Positions 54,166 to 63,986 are shown, numbered from the stretch's first letter. The stretch is DNA of 64,000 nucleotides from Pseudomonas botevensis (GCF_019145475.1 NZ_JAHTKI010000008.1:148621-212620), one strand, 5' to 3'. A program made the numbers and translations. The notes: a model not told the origin generated them from the letters alone.

Positions 54166-54732
54166 TCAATAATCGAAGAACACCGTCTCCGCCTCAGTGC
54201 CCTGCAGAATCACATTCCACTGATAAACCCCAGCGGCATTCGGCTTGGCCAGCAGCGTCGCGCGGCGCTCGGCCGGCACACATTCGAGCAACGGATCATC
54301 GACGTTGGCCGGGTCGCCTTCGAAATAGATCCGGGTCAGCAGGTGCTTGACCAGACCCCGGGCAAACACCAGCACCACCAGATGTGGCGCCTGGGTCGAG
54401 CCTTTCAGTCCCTCGACCGTGCCCGGTTTGATCGTGGTGAAACGGAAACGCCCCTCGGCATCCACCGGCACGCGGCCGAAGCCTTCGAAGTTCGGGTCCA
54501 GCGGTTTGTCCTGCTCGTCTTCCGGGTGGTCGTACTTGCCGGCAGCGTTGGCCTGCCAGACTTCCAGCATGGCGTCGTTGACGACATCGCCATTGCCGTC
54601 GATGACTTGCCCGGTGATCGCCACGCGTTCGCCGAGGGTCAGTTCAGTGGCGAGGTTCTCGCGGTTCAGCCAGGTCAGGCCGATGTGGTAATACGGCCCG
54701 ACAGTGTGGGAAGTGGTCGCGGTCAGGGTCAT
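54166..54732 (-). CDS. pcaG: Protocatechuate 3,4-dioxygenase alpha subunit PcaG
   Basis: 188 residues, the alpha subunit of the (alpha-beta)12 iron enzyme that cleaves protocatechuate between its hydroxyls. It starts MTLTATTSHTVGPYYHIGLTW and keeps GQVIDGNGDVVNDAMLEVWQANAAGKYDHP. As expected for an alpha subunit it lacks the two iron-ligand histidines of PcaH. It is one base after pcaH. Confidence 0.95.
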   Translation of the reverse strand: MTLTATTSHTVGPYYHIGLTWLNRENLATELTLGERVAITGQVIDGNGDVVNDAMLEVWQANAAGKYDHPEDEQDKPLDPNFEGFGRVPVDAEGRFRFTTIKPGTVEGLKGSTQAPHLVVLVFARGLVKHLLTRIYFEGDPANVDDPLLECVPAERRATLLAKPNAAGVYQWNVILQGTEAETVFFDY

Positions 54733-54733
54733 C

Positions 54734-55438
54734 TCATTTCTCCATCGGCGTGGCTTCGCGGCCGCGCAGCACGATGTCCCAGCGATAAGCGAGGGCGTAG
54801 GACGGAATGGTTTTTTCCAGATCGAAAGCGGCGATCAGGCGCTCCTTGGCGCGGGTGTCCGGCACGCAGTTGTAGATCGGGTCATACGCCAGCAGCGGAT
54901 CGCCCGGGAAGTACATCTGGGTGACCAGGCGCGTCAGGATGCTTGGCCCGAACAGCGAAAAGTGCACATGCGCCGGACGCCAGGCGTTGTGGTGGTTGCC
55001 CCACGGGTAAGCGCCGGGCTTGATGGTCTGGAACTGATACCAGCCGTCGGCGTCGGTCACGGTGCGGCCGGTGCCGGTGAAGTTCGGGTCCAGCGGCGCG
55101 TCGTGCAGGTCGCGGGCATGGTTGTAGCGACCGGCGGCGTTGGCCTGCCAGATCTCTACCAGAATCCCCGGCACCGGCAGACCGTCCTCATCAAGCACAC
55201 GGCCATGGATGATGATCCGCTCGCCCAACGGCTCGCCAGCATGCTGGGCGGTCAGGTCGTTATCGGTGTCGGCAACCCGCTCGGCACCGATAGTCGGGCC
55301 AGTGATTTCCGACAGCGAATGGGGCAGAAACACCAACGGCTTGGACGGCGAGCGCAGATTGGTGGATTGATACGTCGGATGCAGGTACGGCGGCTGGGTG
55401 CCTTCCTGTGGGCGACGGTAACCAGGCTTGTCAGTCAT
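54734..55438 (-). CDS. pcaH: Protocatechuate 3,4-dioxygenase beta subunit PcaH
   Basis: 234 residues, the iron-bearing beta subunit. The four Fe(III) ligands are Y105, Y144, H157 and H159 (GRYNH, GAYPWG, RPAHVHF). Each is three below the P. putida numbering (108, 147, 160, 162). It shares WQANAAGRYNH with PcaG. It lies 37 bases after pcaF, an intact catalytic subunit in the operon. Confidence 0.95.
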   Translation of the reverse strand: MTDKPGYRRPQEGTQPPYLHPTYQSTNLRSPSKPLVFLPHSLSEITGPTIGAERVADTDNDLTAQHAGEPLGERIIIHGRVLDEDGLPVPGILVEIWQANAAGRYNHARDLHDAPLDPNFTGTGRTVTDADGWYQFQTIKPGAYPWGNHHNAWRPAHVHFSLFGPSILTRLVTQMYFPGDPLLAYDPIYNCVPDTRAKERLIAAFDLEKTIPSYALAYRWDIVLRGREATPMEK

Positions 55439-55475
55439 TTCGCTTTCCTCTGTTCTTATTCGTCACGCCAAGGCG

Positions 55476-56681
55476 TCAGACGCGTTCGATTGCCAGGGCC
55501 AGACCCTGGCCGACGCCGACGCACATGGTCGCCAGACCTTTCTTGCCACCGGTCTTTTCCAGTTGATGCAGGGCGGTCAACACCAGACGCGCGCCGCTCA
55601 TGCCCAACGGGTGACCCAAGGCAATCGCGCCACCGTTCGGGTTGACCTGGGCCGCGTCGTCCGCCAGCCCCAGTTCGCGCAATACCGCCAGGCCCTGGCT
55701 GGCAAAGGCTTCGTTGAGTTCGATCACATCGAAATCGCTGACCGCCACGCCCAGACGCTCGGTGAGTTTGCGCACCGCCGGCACCGGGCCGATGCCCATC
55801 ACCCGTGGTGCAACCCCGGCACTGGCCATGCCCAGCACTTTGGCGCGAGCGGTCAGGCCGTGTTTTTTCACCGCGTCAGCTGAGGCCAGAATCAGGGCCG
55901 CCGCCCCGTCATTCACACCGGAAGCGTTGCCGGCGGTGACAGTTTTGTCCGGACCGTTGACTGGTTTCAGTTTGGTCAGGGCTTCGAGGGTGGTGTCGGC
56001 GCGGGGATGTTCGTCCTGGCTGACCACGGTTTCACCCTTCTTGTGGGCGATCCGTACTTCGACGATTTCCTCGGCAAAGTAGCCCGAAGCTTGCGCAGCG
56101 GCAGTCCGTTGCTGACTGCGCAGCGCGAAAGCGTCCTGATCCTCGCGGGAAATTTCGTAGTCGTCGGCGACGTTGTCGGCGGTCTGCGGCATTGCATCAA
56201 CGCCGTACTGAGCCTTCATCAACGGATTGATGAAGCGCCAGCCGATGGTGGTGTCTTCCAGTTTCATGTTGCGCGAGAACGCCGCGTCGGCCTTGCCCAT
56301 CACGAACGGCGCGCGGGACATCGACTCGACGCCGCCGGCAATCGCCAGCTCCATTTCGCCACTGGCGATGGCGCGGAACGCGGTGCCGATGGCGTCCATG
56401 CCCGAAGCGCAGAGACGGTTGAGGGTCACGCCGGGCACGGTTTCCGGCAGGCCCGCCAGCAGCAGCGCCATGCGCGCCACGTTGCGGTTGTCTTCACCGG
56501 CCTGGTTGGCGCAGCCGAGGAACACCTCGTCGATGGCGTTCCAGTCCACGCTCGGGTTGCGTTCGATCAACGCCTTGATCGGCACAGCAGCCAGATCGTC
56601 GGCGCGCACCGCCGCCAGACCACCGCCAAAACGGCCGATGGGGGTACGAATCGCATCACAGATATAAACGTCGCGCATCAT
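55476..56681 (-). CDS. pcaF: 3-Oxoadipyl-CoA thiolase PcaF
   Basis: 401 residues. The last enzyme of the pathway splits 3-oxoadipyl-CoA to succinyl-CoA and acetyl-CoA. The nucleophile is C91 ([10 protein letters not shown]), the conserved His is in [16 protein letters not shown], and the second Cys is in [12 protein letters not shown]. It overlaps pcaJ by 4 bases. The start at 56681 is the second of two ATGs; the first codon pair MMRDVYICD is the family start. Confidence 0.94.
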   Translation of the reverse strand: MMRDVYICDAIRTPIGRFGGGLAAVRADDLAAVPIKALIERNPSVDWNAIDEVFLGCANQAGEDNRNVARMALLLAGLPETVPGVTLNRLCASGMDAIGTAFRAIASGEMELAIAGGVESMSRAPFVMGKADAAFSRNMKLEDTTIGWRFINPLMKAQYGVDAMPQTADNVADDYEISREDQDAFALRSQQRTAAAQASGYFAEEIVEVRIAHKKGETVVSQDEHPRADTTLEALTKLKPVNGPDKTVTAGNASGVNDGAAALILASADAVKKHGLTARAKVLGMASAGVAPRVMGIGPVPAVRKLTERLGVAVSDFDVIELNEAFASQGLAVLRELGLADDAAQVNPNGGAIALGHPLGMSGARLVLTALHQLEKTGGKKGLATMCVGVGQGLALAIERV

Positions 56682-57457
56682 GCTTCTCCCGGTGCCTGAC
56701 CGTGGGCGGCTGCGGTGCGGGCTTCGAGATCGCGCAGCGCGGTCAGTTCGACCTCGGTCGGTTCAGCGGTGATTGCAACGCTGTCGGCAAACCGGATCGG
56801 CCACCCGGTGGCTGCGATCACCTGCTCGCGGGTCACCCCCGGATGCAGCGCGGTGACCACGAACTCATGGGTGCCGGCTTCCGGCTCCATGATGCACAGG
56901 TCAGTGATGATGCCGACCGGCCCGGCGCCCGGCAGGCCCAGGCGTTTGCGCGAATCGCCACCCTCGCCGTGACCGACCGAGGTGATGAAGTCGAGTTTGT
57001 CGACAAACGAACGTGCCGACTGTTTAAGGATGATCAGCACACTTTTCGCCGAACCGGCGATTTCCGGCGCACCACCGGCACCCGGCAGACGCACTTTCGG
57101 CTGCTGATAACTGCCGACGACGGTGGTGTTGATGTTGCCGAAGCGGTCGACCTGAGCCGCGCCGAGAAAACCGACGTCGATGCGTCCGCCCTGCAGCCAG
57201 TAGCGAAAAATCTCACCGGTAGGGACGACAGTGTCGGCGGTTTCCGCCAACTCACCGTCACCGATGGACAGCGGCAGCACGCTCGGTTTGGCACCGATCG
57301 GGCCGGATTCGTAGATCAGCACCACGTCCGGCGACGAGGTCAGACGCGCCAGGTTGGCCGCTTTCGACGGCAGGCCGATGCCGACGAAGCACACCGAGCC
57401 GTTCTTCAGGCGACGGGCCGCCGCGACGGTCATCATTTCATTGGTGGTGTAAGTCAT
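56678..57457 (-). CDS. pcaJ: 3-Oxoadipate CoA-transferase subunit B PcaJ
   Basis: 259 residues, the beta subunit of the class I CoA transferase moving CoA from succinyl-CoA to 3-oxoadipate. The catalytic glutamate is in [14 protein letters not shown] (near residue 50). [14 protein letters not shown] and [17 protein letters not shown] follow. The stop of pcaI and the start of pcaJ share one base, and pcaJ overlaps pcaF by 4 bases, so all three are coupled. Confidence 0.94.
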   Translation of the reverse strand: MTYTTNEMMTVAAARRLKNGSVCFVGIGLPSKAANLARLTSSPDVVLIYESGPIGAKPSVLPLSIGDGELAETADTVVPTGEIFRYWLQGGRIDVGFLGAAQVDRFGNINTTVVGSYQQPKVRLPGAGGAPEIAGSAKSVLIILKQSARSFVDKLDFITSVGHGEGGDSRKRLGLPGAGPVGIITDLCIMEPEAGTHEFVVTALHPGVTREQVIAATGWPIRFADSVAITAEPTEVELTALRDLEARTAAAHGQAPGEA

Positions 57458-58314
57458 TACTTGGCCTCCGAAGCAGCGGCCAACTTGGCCTGGAACGCGC
57501 TGAAGTCAGCGCAGCCATGGATGTATTCGTTGATCCACGCGGTAAACGTCTCACGGTCGCGGGCGATCGGGTCCCACGCCTGATAGAAACGATTGTCCCG
57601 CTCGGTGTAACCGTGGGCGTAGGACGGATGCGCGCCACCGGGCACATGGCACACCGCGCTCAAGGCCCAGGTCGGCAGGACGCAGGCGTTCATTGGCGCC
57701 TTGAGGTCATCGACGATTTCTTCGACGGTGACGATGCAACGCTTGGCGGCCAGCGCGGCTTCTTTCTGCACGCCGAGGATGCCCCACAACAGCACGTTGC
57801 CCTTGCGGTCGGCCTTCTGCGCATGGATCACCGTCACGTCCGGACGCACCGACGGCACCGCCGCCAGCACTTCACCGGTAAACGGGCACGTGACCGACTT
57901 GATCAACGGATTGACCTTCGGCAGATCGGAACCGGCGTAGGCACGCAGCACCGCGAACGGCAGGCCGGAAGCGCCGGCGACGTAGGCATTCGCCAGGTCG
58001 GCGTGGCTGTGTTCTTCGATTTCCAGAGCATGTGGCCATTGTTTCTCGACCGCGTCGCGCAGACGGTGCAGCGAACCCACGCCCGGATTGCCGCCCCAGG
58101 AAAAAATCAGCTTGCGCGCACAGCCGGCGCCGATCAGTTGGTCGTAGATCAGGTCAGGCGTCATCCGCACCAGGGTCAGATCTTTCTTGCCCTGACGAAT
58201 GATTTCGTGACCCGCCGCCGTAGGGATCAGATGAGTGAAGCCTTCGAGCGCGACGGTGTCACCGTCGTTGACGAATTGCTTCACCGCGTCGTGCAGCGAA
58301 AGGATCTCAGCCAT
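57457..58314 (-). CDS. pcaI: 3-Oxoadipate CoA-transferase subunit A PcaI
   Basis: 285 residues, the alpha subunit partner of PcaJ. MAEILSLHDAVKQFVNDGDTVALEGFTHL is the family N-terminus; the oxyanion-glycine region SWGGNPGVGSLHRLRDAV follows near residue 81. The ATG at 58314 is preceded by GGAGC. It is the first gene of the pcaIJF(HG) transcript, with PcaR-type sites 100-133 bases upstream. Confidence 0.94.
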   Translation of the reverse strand: MAEILSLHDAVKQFVNDGDTVALEGFTHLIPTAAGHEIIRQGKKDLTLVRMTPDLIYDQLIGAGCARKLIFSWGGNPGVGSLHRLRDAVEKQWPHALEIEEHSHADLANAYVAGASGLPFAVLRAYAGSDLPKVNPLIKSVTCPFTGEVLAAVPSVRPDVTVIHAQKADRKGNVLLWGILGVQKEAALAAKRCIVTVEEIVDDLKAPMNACVLPTWALSAVCHVPGGAHPSYAHGYTERDNRFYQAWDPIARDRETFTAWINEYIHGCADFSAFQAKLAAASEAK

Positions 58315-58413
58315 GGAGCGGCTCCCGATTTTGTAGTGGATCGCCAGTGATAAAAAGGCGCGAGGTTCTGCGCCGGAGTCACTGCAGATTAAGCCGCTGA
58401 AAATCGCCAAACA

Positions 58414-58447
58414 ATCCGATAATCGACTGAGTGTTCGTTTATCGAAC
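58414..58447. promoter_or_regulatory. PcaR operator upstream of pcaI
   Basis: Two sites: ATCCGATAATCGACT (58414-58428) and the palindrome GTTCGTTTATCGAAC (58433-58447). The known PcaR consensus is GTTCGATAATCGCAC, and these match it at most positions. Confidence 0.75.
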
Positions 58448-58482
58448 AGATTGTTATCCAGCTAACAATCAGCCTCAAATGC

Positions 58483-58546
58483 TTCGCGGGCAAGCCCTCT
58501 GCCACAGAAACGACGGAGATTCCGTGGCAGAGAGCTTGCCCGCGAA
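58483..58546. repeat. REP element pair
   Basis: TTCGCGGGCAAGC...GCCAC and GTGGCAGAGAGCTTGCCCGCGAA, an inverted REP doublet between pcaK (ends 58585) and pcaI (starts 58314). Confidence 0.8.
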
Positions 58547-58584
58547 AAGGCCAGAACCTTCAGCGAAGATTCAGAAGACTGAAC

Positions 58585-59931
58585 TCAAGTCGCATCCGCA
58601 TGGCTGACCAGACCCTTGATCACCACGGCAGTGGTGGCCAGTGCCGCCGGAATCACCAATGCCGTCAGCACTTGCTCGAAGTTCCAGCCCAGCCCCAGCA
58701 AGGTCGCACCCATCCACGCCCCGAGAATCGCGCCGAAGCGGCCAATCCCCAGCATCCACGAAACACCGGTCGCCCGGCCCTGGGTCGGGTAGAACCGCGC
58801 CGCCAGCGAAGGCATTGCCGATTGCGCGCCGTTGACGCACATGCCGGCCAGCAGCACCAGCGTCGCCAGTAATGTCATGCTGCCCAGGCTCTGCCCCACC
58901 GCGTAGGCAAACACCCCGGCCAACAGGTAGAAAGTGCCGATGACCTTGTGCGGATTGAACCGGTCCATCGCCCAGCCTACGCCGACCGCACTCAACACCC
59001 CGCCGAACTGGAACAGCGCGCCGATAAACGCCGACTGTTCCATGCTCGCGCCACTGTCACGCATCAGTGTCGGCAGCCAACTGGTCAGCAGGTACACGAT
59101 CACCAGGCCCATGAAGTAAGTCAGCCACAGCAACAGGGTGCCGGCGCTGTAGGTGCCGGAGAAAATCACCGCGAACACGTTGCGCGCCTTGACGGTTTTC
59201 TGTTCCGGCACGCTGAAACTCGAGGCTTGGGCGACGATGGCCGGGTCGATCGGCGCGAGGGTCTGGCGAACCTTGTCGGTGCCACGGTTGCGCACCACCA
59301 GATAACGCGCCGACTCCGGCAGCCAGAGCAGCAACACCACGGCGAGGATCAACGGCAGGATTCCGCCGATCAGCAGCAGGCTGTGCCAGCCGAACGCCGG
59401 GATCAGTTTGGCCGAGATGAACCCGCCGCCGGCCATGCCCAGATTGAAACCACAGAACATGCTGGTCACCAGCAGCGATTTCTTGCGCTCCGGGGTGTAT
59501 TCCGACAGCAGCGTGGTGGCGTTCGGCATGCCGGCGCCCAAGCCAAGGCCCGTGAGGAAACGCAGCACCAGCAATTGCTCGACATTGCTGCTGTAGGCCG
59601 ATGCCAGGCTGAAGGCACCGAACAGCAGCACAGCGCCGACCAGTACGACTTTTCGCCCGAAGCGGTCAGCCAATGGCCCGGAACCCAGTGCGCCGAAGAC
59701 CATGCCGATCAGCGCGGCGCTCATCACCGGGCCGAGGCTGGCGCGGTCGATGCCCCAGTCCTGGGACAGCGCCGGCGCAATAAACCCCATGGCCGCCGTG
59801 TCGAGGCCATCGAGGAACACAATCAGGAAACACAGGATCACCACCCGCCACTGATAGCGCGAGATCGGTTGGGCGTTGATGAAGGACTGCACGTCCAGGC
59901 AGTTACCTACGGCGGACTGAGGCTGGTTCAT
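58585..59931 (-). CDS. pcaK: 4-Hydroxybenzoate/protocatechuate transporter PcaK
   Basis: 448 residues, an aromatic acid:proton symporter of the major facilitator superfamily. It has the hallmark first loop FLDGLDTAAMGFIAPAL (near residue 39) and the fourth-helix motif GLGLGAGMPNATTLLSEYTP. There are twelve membrane segments. In P. putida the protein imports and also senses 4-hydroxybenzoate and protocatechuate. The ATG at 59931 starts MNQPQSAVGNCLDVQ; a longer frame upstream has no family match. PcaR sites 255-290 bases upstream suggest PcaR control with a long leader. Confidence 0.92.
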   Translation of the reverse strand: MNQPQSAVGNCLDVQSFINAQPISRYQWRVVILCFLIVFLDGLDTAAMGFIAPALSQDWGIDRASLGPVMSAALIGMVFGALGSGPLADRFGRKVVLVGAVLLFGAFSLASAYSSNVEQLLVLRFLTGLGLGAGMPNATTLLSEYTPERKKSLLVTSMFCGFNLGMAGGGFISAKLIPAFGWHSLLLIGGILPLILAVVLLLWLPESARYLVVRNRGTDKVRQTLAPIDPAIVAQASSFSVPEQKTVKARNVFAVIFSGTYSAGTLLLWLTYFMGLVIVYLLTSWLPTLMRDSGASMEQSAFIGALFQFGGVLSAVGVGWAMDRFNPHKVIGTFYLLAGVFAYAVGQSLGSMTLLATLVLLAGMCVNGAQSAMPSLAARFYPTQGRATGVSWMLGIGRFGAILGAWMGATLLGLGWNFEQVLTALVIPAALATTAVVIKGLVSHADAT

Positions 59932-60185
59932 TATTTTTATTCCACGCAAAAAAACGCAGTCGAACGGCGGCCGGCCAGGAAGCGGCACGGTCACAAGAAT
60001 AGAAGGCTTGAGTCAGGCGTTGCCCGTTAGCGACAACACGGGCGGGAGTGGCGACAGTCGGGGGACATGCGCATGAGAAGTTGCCTCTTGTCATTATTAT
60101 GGGAGTCGCCGAACCGGCCTGACCTTGCTTGGCCAGCGCCGGATGACGCTGCCGCGACATTAATGATCCGGGGGTTTTAGCGTCA

Positions 60186-60219
60186 ATTCGATAAACGCAA
60201 CTCTGTGCGTTTATCGAAC
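60186..60219. promoter_or_regulatory. PcaR operator pair upstream of pcaK
   Basis: ATTCGATAAACGCAA (60186-60200) and GTGCGTTTATCGAAC (60205-60219), two near-exact inverted copies of the PcaR consensus, just past the pcaR stop codon. Confidence 0.8.
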
Positions 60220-60226
60220 AGCTTCC

Positions 60227-61069
60227 TTACGCAAACAACTGCGCGCTGAGGTCGCGACTGGCGCTCAGCATGCCCGGCAAAAAGCGTTGTTCCAGCTCGC
60301 TGCGGCTGACCCGACCGGCATGGGTGCTGACGTTGAGCGCCGCCACCACCTGACCGGAAGCGTCATACACCGGCACCGCAATCGAACGCAGGCCCTGCTC
60401 CAGTTCCTGGTCGACGATGCACCAGCCCTGCTGTCGCACTTGCTGCAGACATTCAAGCAAGGCCTCGGGGGTGTGGATCGTGCGGCTGGTCTTGGCGACC
60501 AGTTCCGCGTGGTCGAGGTATTCGCCCAGTGATGTGTCATCCAGCGCCGCCAGGAGAATTCGGCCCATGGACGTGCAATACGCCGGCAGGCGACCGCCGA
60601 CCGAGAGGTCCACCGAGATCAGCCGTTGCGTGGTGGCCGAACGGGCGATGTAGAGAATGTCGTCGCCTTCGAGCGTGGCCATGTTGCAGGCTTCGTGCAA
60701 TTGCTCGCTCATGCGATCGAGATACGGCTGGGCCGACACCGCCAACGGCGTCGAGGACAGATAGGCGTGGCCGAGGGTCAGCACTTTCGGCAACAGCGAA
60801 TAAGTACGGCCGTCGGTGGTGGCGTAGCCGAGTTTGATCAGCGTGTGCAGGCAACGGCGCACCGCCGCGCGAGGGATTTCCGTGCGGTGGCTGATCTGGG
60901 CGATGGTCAGGTGACGCTTACGCTCCTGAAAGGCTTGCACCACCGCCAGGCCACGGGCCAGGGAGGTCATGAAATCCGGATCGCCGGTCAGCGCCTGGAT
61001 CCGCTTGGCGGGCGAGGCGACGATCGGCGGCGCCACAGAGGTGAAAGAGTTGCGCATTTGATCGTTCAT
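60227..61069 (-). CDS. pcaR: IclR-family activator PcaR
   Basis: 280 residues, the regulator of the pca genes; in P. putida it activates with 3-oxoadipate. The N-terminal winged helix (MTSLARGLAVVQAFQERKRHLTIAQIS, then TEIPRAAVRRCLHTLIKLGY) and the IclR effector domain (from about 85, with CTSMGRILLAALDD and GWCIVDQELEQGLRSIAVPV) are standard. It has its own operator-like sites upstream at 61153-61186, pointing to autoregulation. PcaK lies downstream on the same strand. Confidence 0.94.
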   Translation of the reverse strand: MNDQMRNSFTSVAPPIVASPAKRIQALTGDPDFMTSLARGLAVVQAFQERKRHLTIAQISHRTEIPRAAVRRCLHTLIKLGYATTDGRTYSLLPKVLTLGHAYLSSTPLAVSAQPYLDRMSEQLHEACNMATLEGDDILYIARSATTQRLISVDLSVGGRLPAYCTSMGRILLAALDDTSLGEYLDHAELVAKTSRTIHTPEALLECLQQVRQQGWCIVDQELEQGLRSIAVPVYDASGQVVAALNVSTHAGRVSRSELEQRFLPGMLSASRDLSAQLFA

Positions 61070-61713
61070 GGCGGGTCCTTTTTTCCGGCGCGAATCAGCG
61101 AGCTATACAAGCGGCTCGCGAGCACTTGCACAAGCGCCGGACCGCCAACATTGGGCGATTATCGAACCGCCGACCGATAATCGCAATCGCCCGCAACGCG
61201 CCGCAAGCTTGTATCCGCCAACTTGGTGAACGCTCGAAAGCCTGTCTAAGTTGATCGACTAAATGACGTCAGAAACACAGCACTCTTCAACAAAAGGATC
61301 ACTCGGACTGCAACTACGGGTAAAACATGCGAGTAACAAAACAATCACACATTCAGAACTGCTTTTGAATTTTCAAAGATAGTCATTCTCGATTCGATGG
61401 CTATAATGCACCTCAGTGGCGCCGCATTTTCTTACTTGCCGACGGTGCCACCCGCCGACGCGATATTCATCGCCGCCGGCCCCGGCAAGCGCCTGATGCT
61501 CATTACCCATGCACCGCCAGCGCGCTCGCTGAAACAGGAAACTGATGCTGCGTCAGTTTTAATCTGGTGCCGTAGCCGCCTGCAACATGGAAGTCTTGAT
61601 CGCTCTGCCGATAACCCGGTGCCAATTCAGGCATCCGTGGTCGACAGATGCGCTCGTTGATTCGTTGCCGTGCGTTTCACCAGACATTTACCTCAACTCA
61701 AACAGGTATCACT
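61070..61713. other. Gap between pcaR and a small gene
   Basis: 644 bases. The left part holds the pcaR promoter area with two PcaR-like sites. From about 61200 to 61713 I see no convincing gene, RNA or repeat. A reading frame at 61397-61660 lacks a ribosome-binding site and coding bias. Confidence 0.5.
61153..61186. promoter_or_regulatory. PcaR operator pair upstream of pcaR
   Basis: GGGCGATTATCGAAC (61153-61167) and GACCGATAATCGCAA (61172-61186), inverted copies of the PcaR consensus, 84-117 bases upstream of the pcaR start. Confidence 0.75.
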
Positions 61714-61914
61714 GTGACGAAAGACGAACTGCGCGCGGAACTTGAGCGCCAGGAACAACGTTACAAGGAAGTTTACGGCGGAGAAGTCACCACCTACGCC
61801 GCCCAACCCGAACCGGAACGCAAGCCATGGCGTAAACGCGCCACCGTTCAGGATCAGGTCTTCCAGCAAGAACTGCAAAAAATGGAAAAGGAACTCAAAG
61901 CCGAAGAGCCATGA
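61714..61914 (+). CDS. Small hypothetical protein (GTG start)
   Basis: 66 residues: [23 protein letters not shown], then a short Pro-rich stretch ([15 protein letters not shown]), then a helix [18 protein letters not shown]. It is highly charged and predicted helical, with no membrane segment. I chose GTG at 61714 with AGGT upstream; an in-frame ATG at 61648 is a less likely start since its 22 extra residues look non-coding. Family not recognised. Confidence 0.55.
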   Translation: MTKDELRAELERQEQRYKEVYGGEVTTYAAQPEPERKPWRKRATVQDQVFQQELQKMEKELKAEEP

Positions 61915-62289
61915 GCTTGAAGCCTTGAGTTTTTCGAGGGTTGACGTCCACACCGGTTAAAAGCACGGTGCGGTGACGATGCCTTGCGCGCCCGCTACCC
62001 GCGGGCAGCGGCCAGCTCTACCTTCCTACGTGGAATTGGTACTGGTCTGACAAGTTTCAGAGATATTTCACACAGCCGTTTGAGCAACCCGCACGGCTGG
62101 AAAAACCCTGACCGCTTGTCTATTTTTTCAGACAAATCAACAGCTTGTAAAACCCAGCAAAACACTCGGGGGTTACGGCTTGCCACAAATTATTTCGTTG
62201 AAGAGTGTTACCGATGAGCAGGTAGGGCATCGATTTCCACTCTTTTCTGGCATAATCGCGCCCCCTTATGACCGGGCCAGAAAACCTTC
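61915..62289. other. Gap upstream of pitA
   Basis: 375 bases without a recognised gene. The last 60 bases contain a CATAAT sequence (about 62249) that could be a -10 box for pitA. A weak stem CACCG/CGGTG lies near 61950. Confidence 0.4.
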
Positions 62290-63765
62290 ATGATCGATTT
62301 ATTCAGCGGACTGGATGCTTGGGTGCTTGTGAGCCTCTTGCTCGCCCTGACGTTTGTCCTCGCTTTCGAGTTCATCAATGGATTTCATGACACCGCTAAC
62401 GCGGTAGCCACTGTTATCTACACCAAAGCCATGCCGCCTCACCTGGCGGTGTTCTTTTCCGGTGTGTTCAACTTCCTCGGCGTACTGCTGGGCGGCGTTG
62501 GCGTGGCGTATGCCATCGTTCACTTGCTGCCGGTGGAACTGCTGATCAATGTGAACACCGGCCATGGTCTGGCGATGGTGTTCTCGTTGCTCGCAGCGGC
62601 AATCGCCTGGAACCTGGGCACCTGGTACTTCGGTATCCCGGCCTCCAGTTCCCACACGCTGATCGGTTCGATCCTCGGTGTCGGCCTGGCCAACGCCCTG
62701 ATCAACGACATTCCGTTGGCCGACGGGGTCAACTGGCAGAAAGCGATCGATATCGGTGCCTCGCTGGTGTTCTCGCCCATGGCCGGTTTCCTGATCGCCG
62801 CGCTGATCCTGATCGGCCTGAAATGGTGGCGCCCGCTGTCGAAGATGCACAAGACGCCGGAGCAGCGCCGCAAGATCGACGACAAGAAGCACCCACCTTT
62901 CTGGAACCGTCTGGTCCTGGTGATCTCGGCCATGGCCGTGAGCTTCGTACACGGCTCCAACGACGGCCAGAAAGGCATCGGCCTGATCATGCTGGTGCTG
63001 ATCGGTATCGTCCCTGCACAGTTCGTACTCGACCTGAACAGCACGACTTACCAGATCGAACGCACCCGCGACGCGACCCTGCACCTGAGCCAGTTCTACA
63101 AGCGCAACGCCGATACCCTGGGCGAGTTCCTGGCACTGGGCAAAAGCGTGGAAGGTGATCTGCCGGAGAAATTCCGTTGCAACCCGCAACAGACCGAACC
63201 GACCATCACCGCCCTGCTCGACACCCTCAAAGGCGTTGCGGACTACCATTCGCTGTCGTCGGAAAGCCGTATCGAAGTGCGTCGCTACCTGCTCTGCCTG
63301 GACGACACCGCGAAGAAAGTCAGCAAGCTGCCAGGCCTCGCAGCCCGTGAAAAGGCTGACCTGGACAAACTGCGCAAAGACCTGACCACCACCACCGAAT
63401 ACGCCCCGTTCTGGGTGATTCTGGCGGTCGCCCTGGCCCTGGGCCTGGGCACCATGGTCGGCTGGAAACGCGTGGTACTGACCATCGGCGAGAAAATCGG
63501 CAAGCAAGGCATGACCTACTCCCAGGGCATGTCGGCGCAGATCACCACGGCGAGCCTGATCGGCATGGCCAACATCTTCAGCCTGCCAGTCTCCACAACC
63601 CACGTCCTCTCCTCGGGCGTGGCCGGCACCATGGTCGCCAACAAAAGCGGCCTGCAAGGCGGCACCGTGCGCACCATCCTGCTGGCCTGGGTCCTGACCC
63701 TGCCGGCGACCGTGGCATTGTCTGCCGGGCTGTTCTGGCTGGCGTCCAAGGCATTGGGCAGCTGA
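62290..63765 (+). CDS. pitA: Inorganic phosphate transporter (Pit family)
   Basis: 491 residues, a low-affinity phosphate:proton symporter of the inner membrane. Both Pit signatures are visible: FEFINGFHDTANAVATVIYTKAMPP (about 26-50, shown in parts: NGFHDTANAVATVIYT) and VSFVHGSNDGQKGIGL (about 218-233). The large cytoplasmic loop between helices spans about 255-370. About ten membrane segments. A strong terminator follows the stop codon. Gene symbol follows E. coli PitA (499 residues). Confidence 0.9.
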   Translation: MIDLFSGLDAWVLVSLLLALTFVLAFEFINGFHDTANAVATVIYTKAMPPHLAVFFSGVFNFLGVLLGGVGVAYAIVHLLPVELLINVNTGHGLAMVFSLLAAAIAWNLGTWYFGIPASSSHTLIGSILGVGLANALINDIPLADGVNWQKAIDIGASLVFSPMAGFLIAALILIGLKWWRPLSKMHKTPEQRRKIDDKKHPPFWNRLVLVISAMAVSFVHGSNDGQKGIGLIMLVLIGIVPAQFVLDLNSTTYQIERTRDATLHLSQFYKRNADTLGEFLALGKSVEGDLPEKFRCNPQQTEPTITALLDTLKGVADYHSLSSESRIEVRRYLLCLDDTAKKVSKLPGLAAREKADLDKLRKDLTTTTEYAPFWVILAVALALGLGTMVGWKRVVLTIGEKIGKQGMTYSQGMSAQITTASLIGMANIFSLPVSTTHVLSSGVAGTMVANKSGLQGGTVRTILLAWVLTLPATVALSAGLFWLASKALGS

Positions 63766-63780
63766 TAGACCCCCGCAATG

Positions 63781-63815
63781 AAAAAGGCGCGATCCGTGGG
63801 GATCGCGCCTTTTTT
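63781..63815. terminator. Rho-independent terminator after pitA
   Basis: AAAAAGGCGCGATCC paired with GGATCGCGCCTTTTT, a perfect 15-bp stem with a 4-base loop, 15 bases after the stop codon. Confidence 0.92.
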
Positions 63816-63986
63816 ATTGCGGTTTGAAAAGACTCAGCACCTGAAAAACCAAGATCAAAAGCCCCTCATCGGAACGCCGCCCGCCTAGCCCTCCCGAAAC
63901 GTCGGACCGCCCGGAGGGAGAGGGAACTGACCGAGGTGGCAGTGAAGAATGCGTACACCCACCAGAACCCGGTCGGCCCGAAGGCC

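Noticed and set aside
61397..61660. An 87-residue frame in the pcaR-downstream gap
   Set aside because: No ribosome-binding site, no coding bias and no recognised motif.
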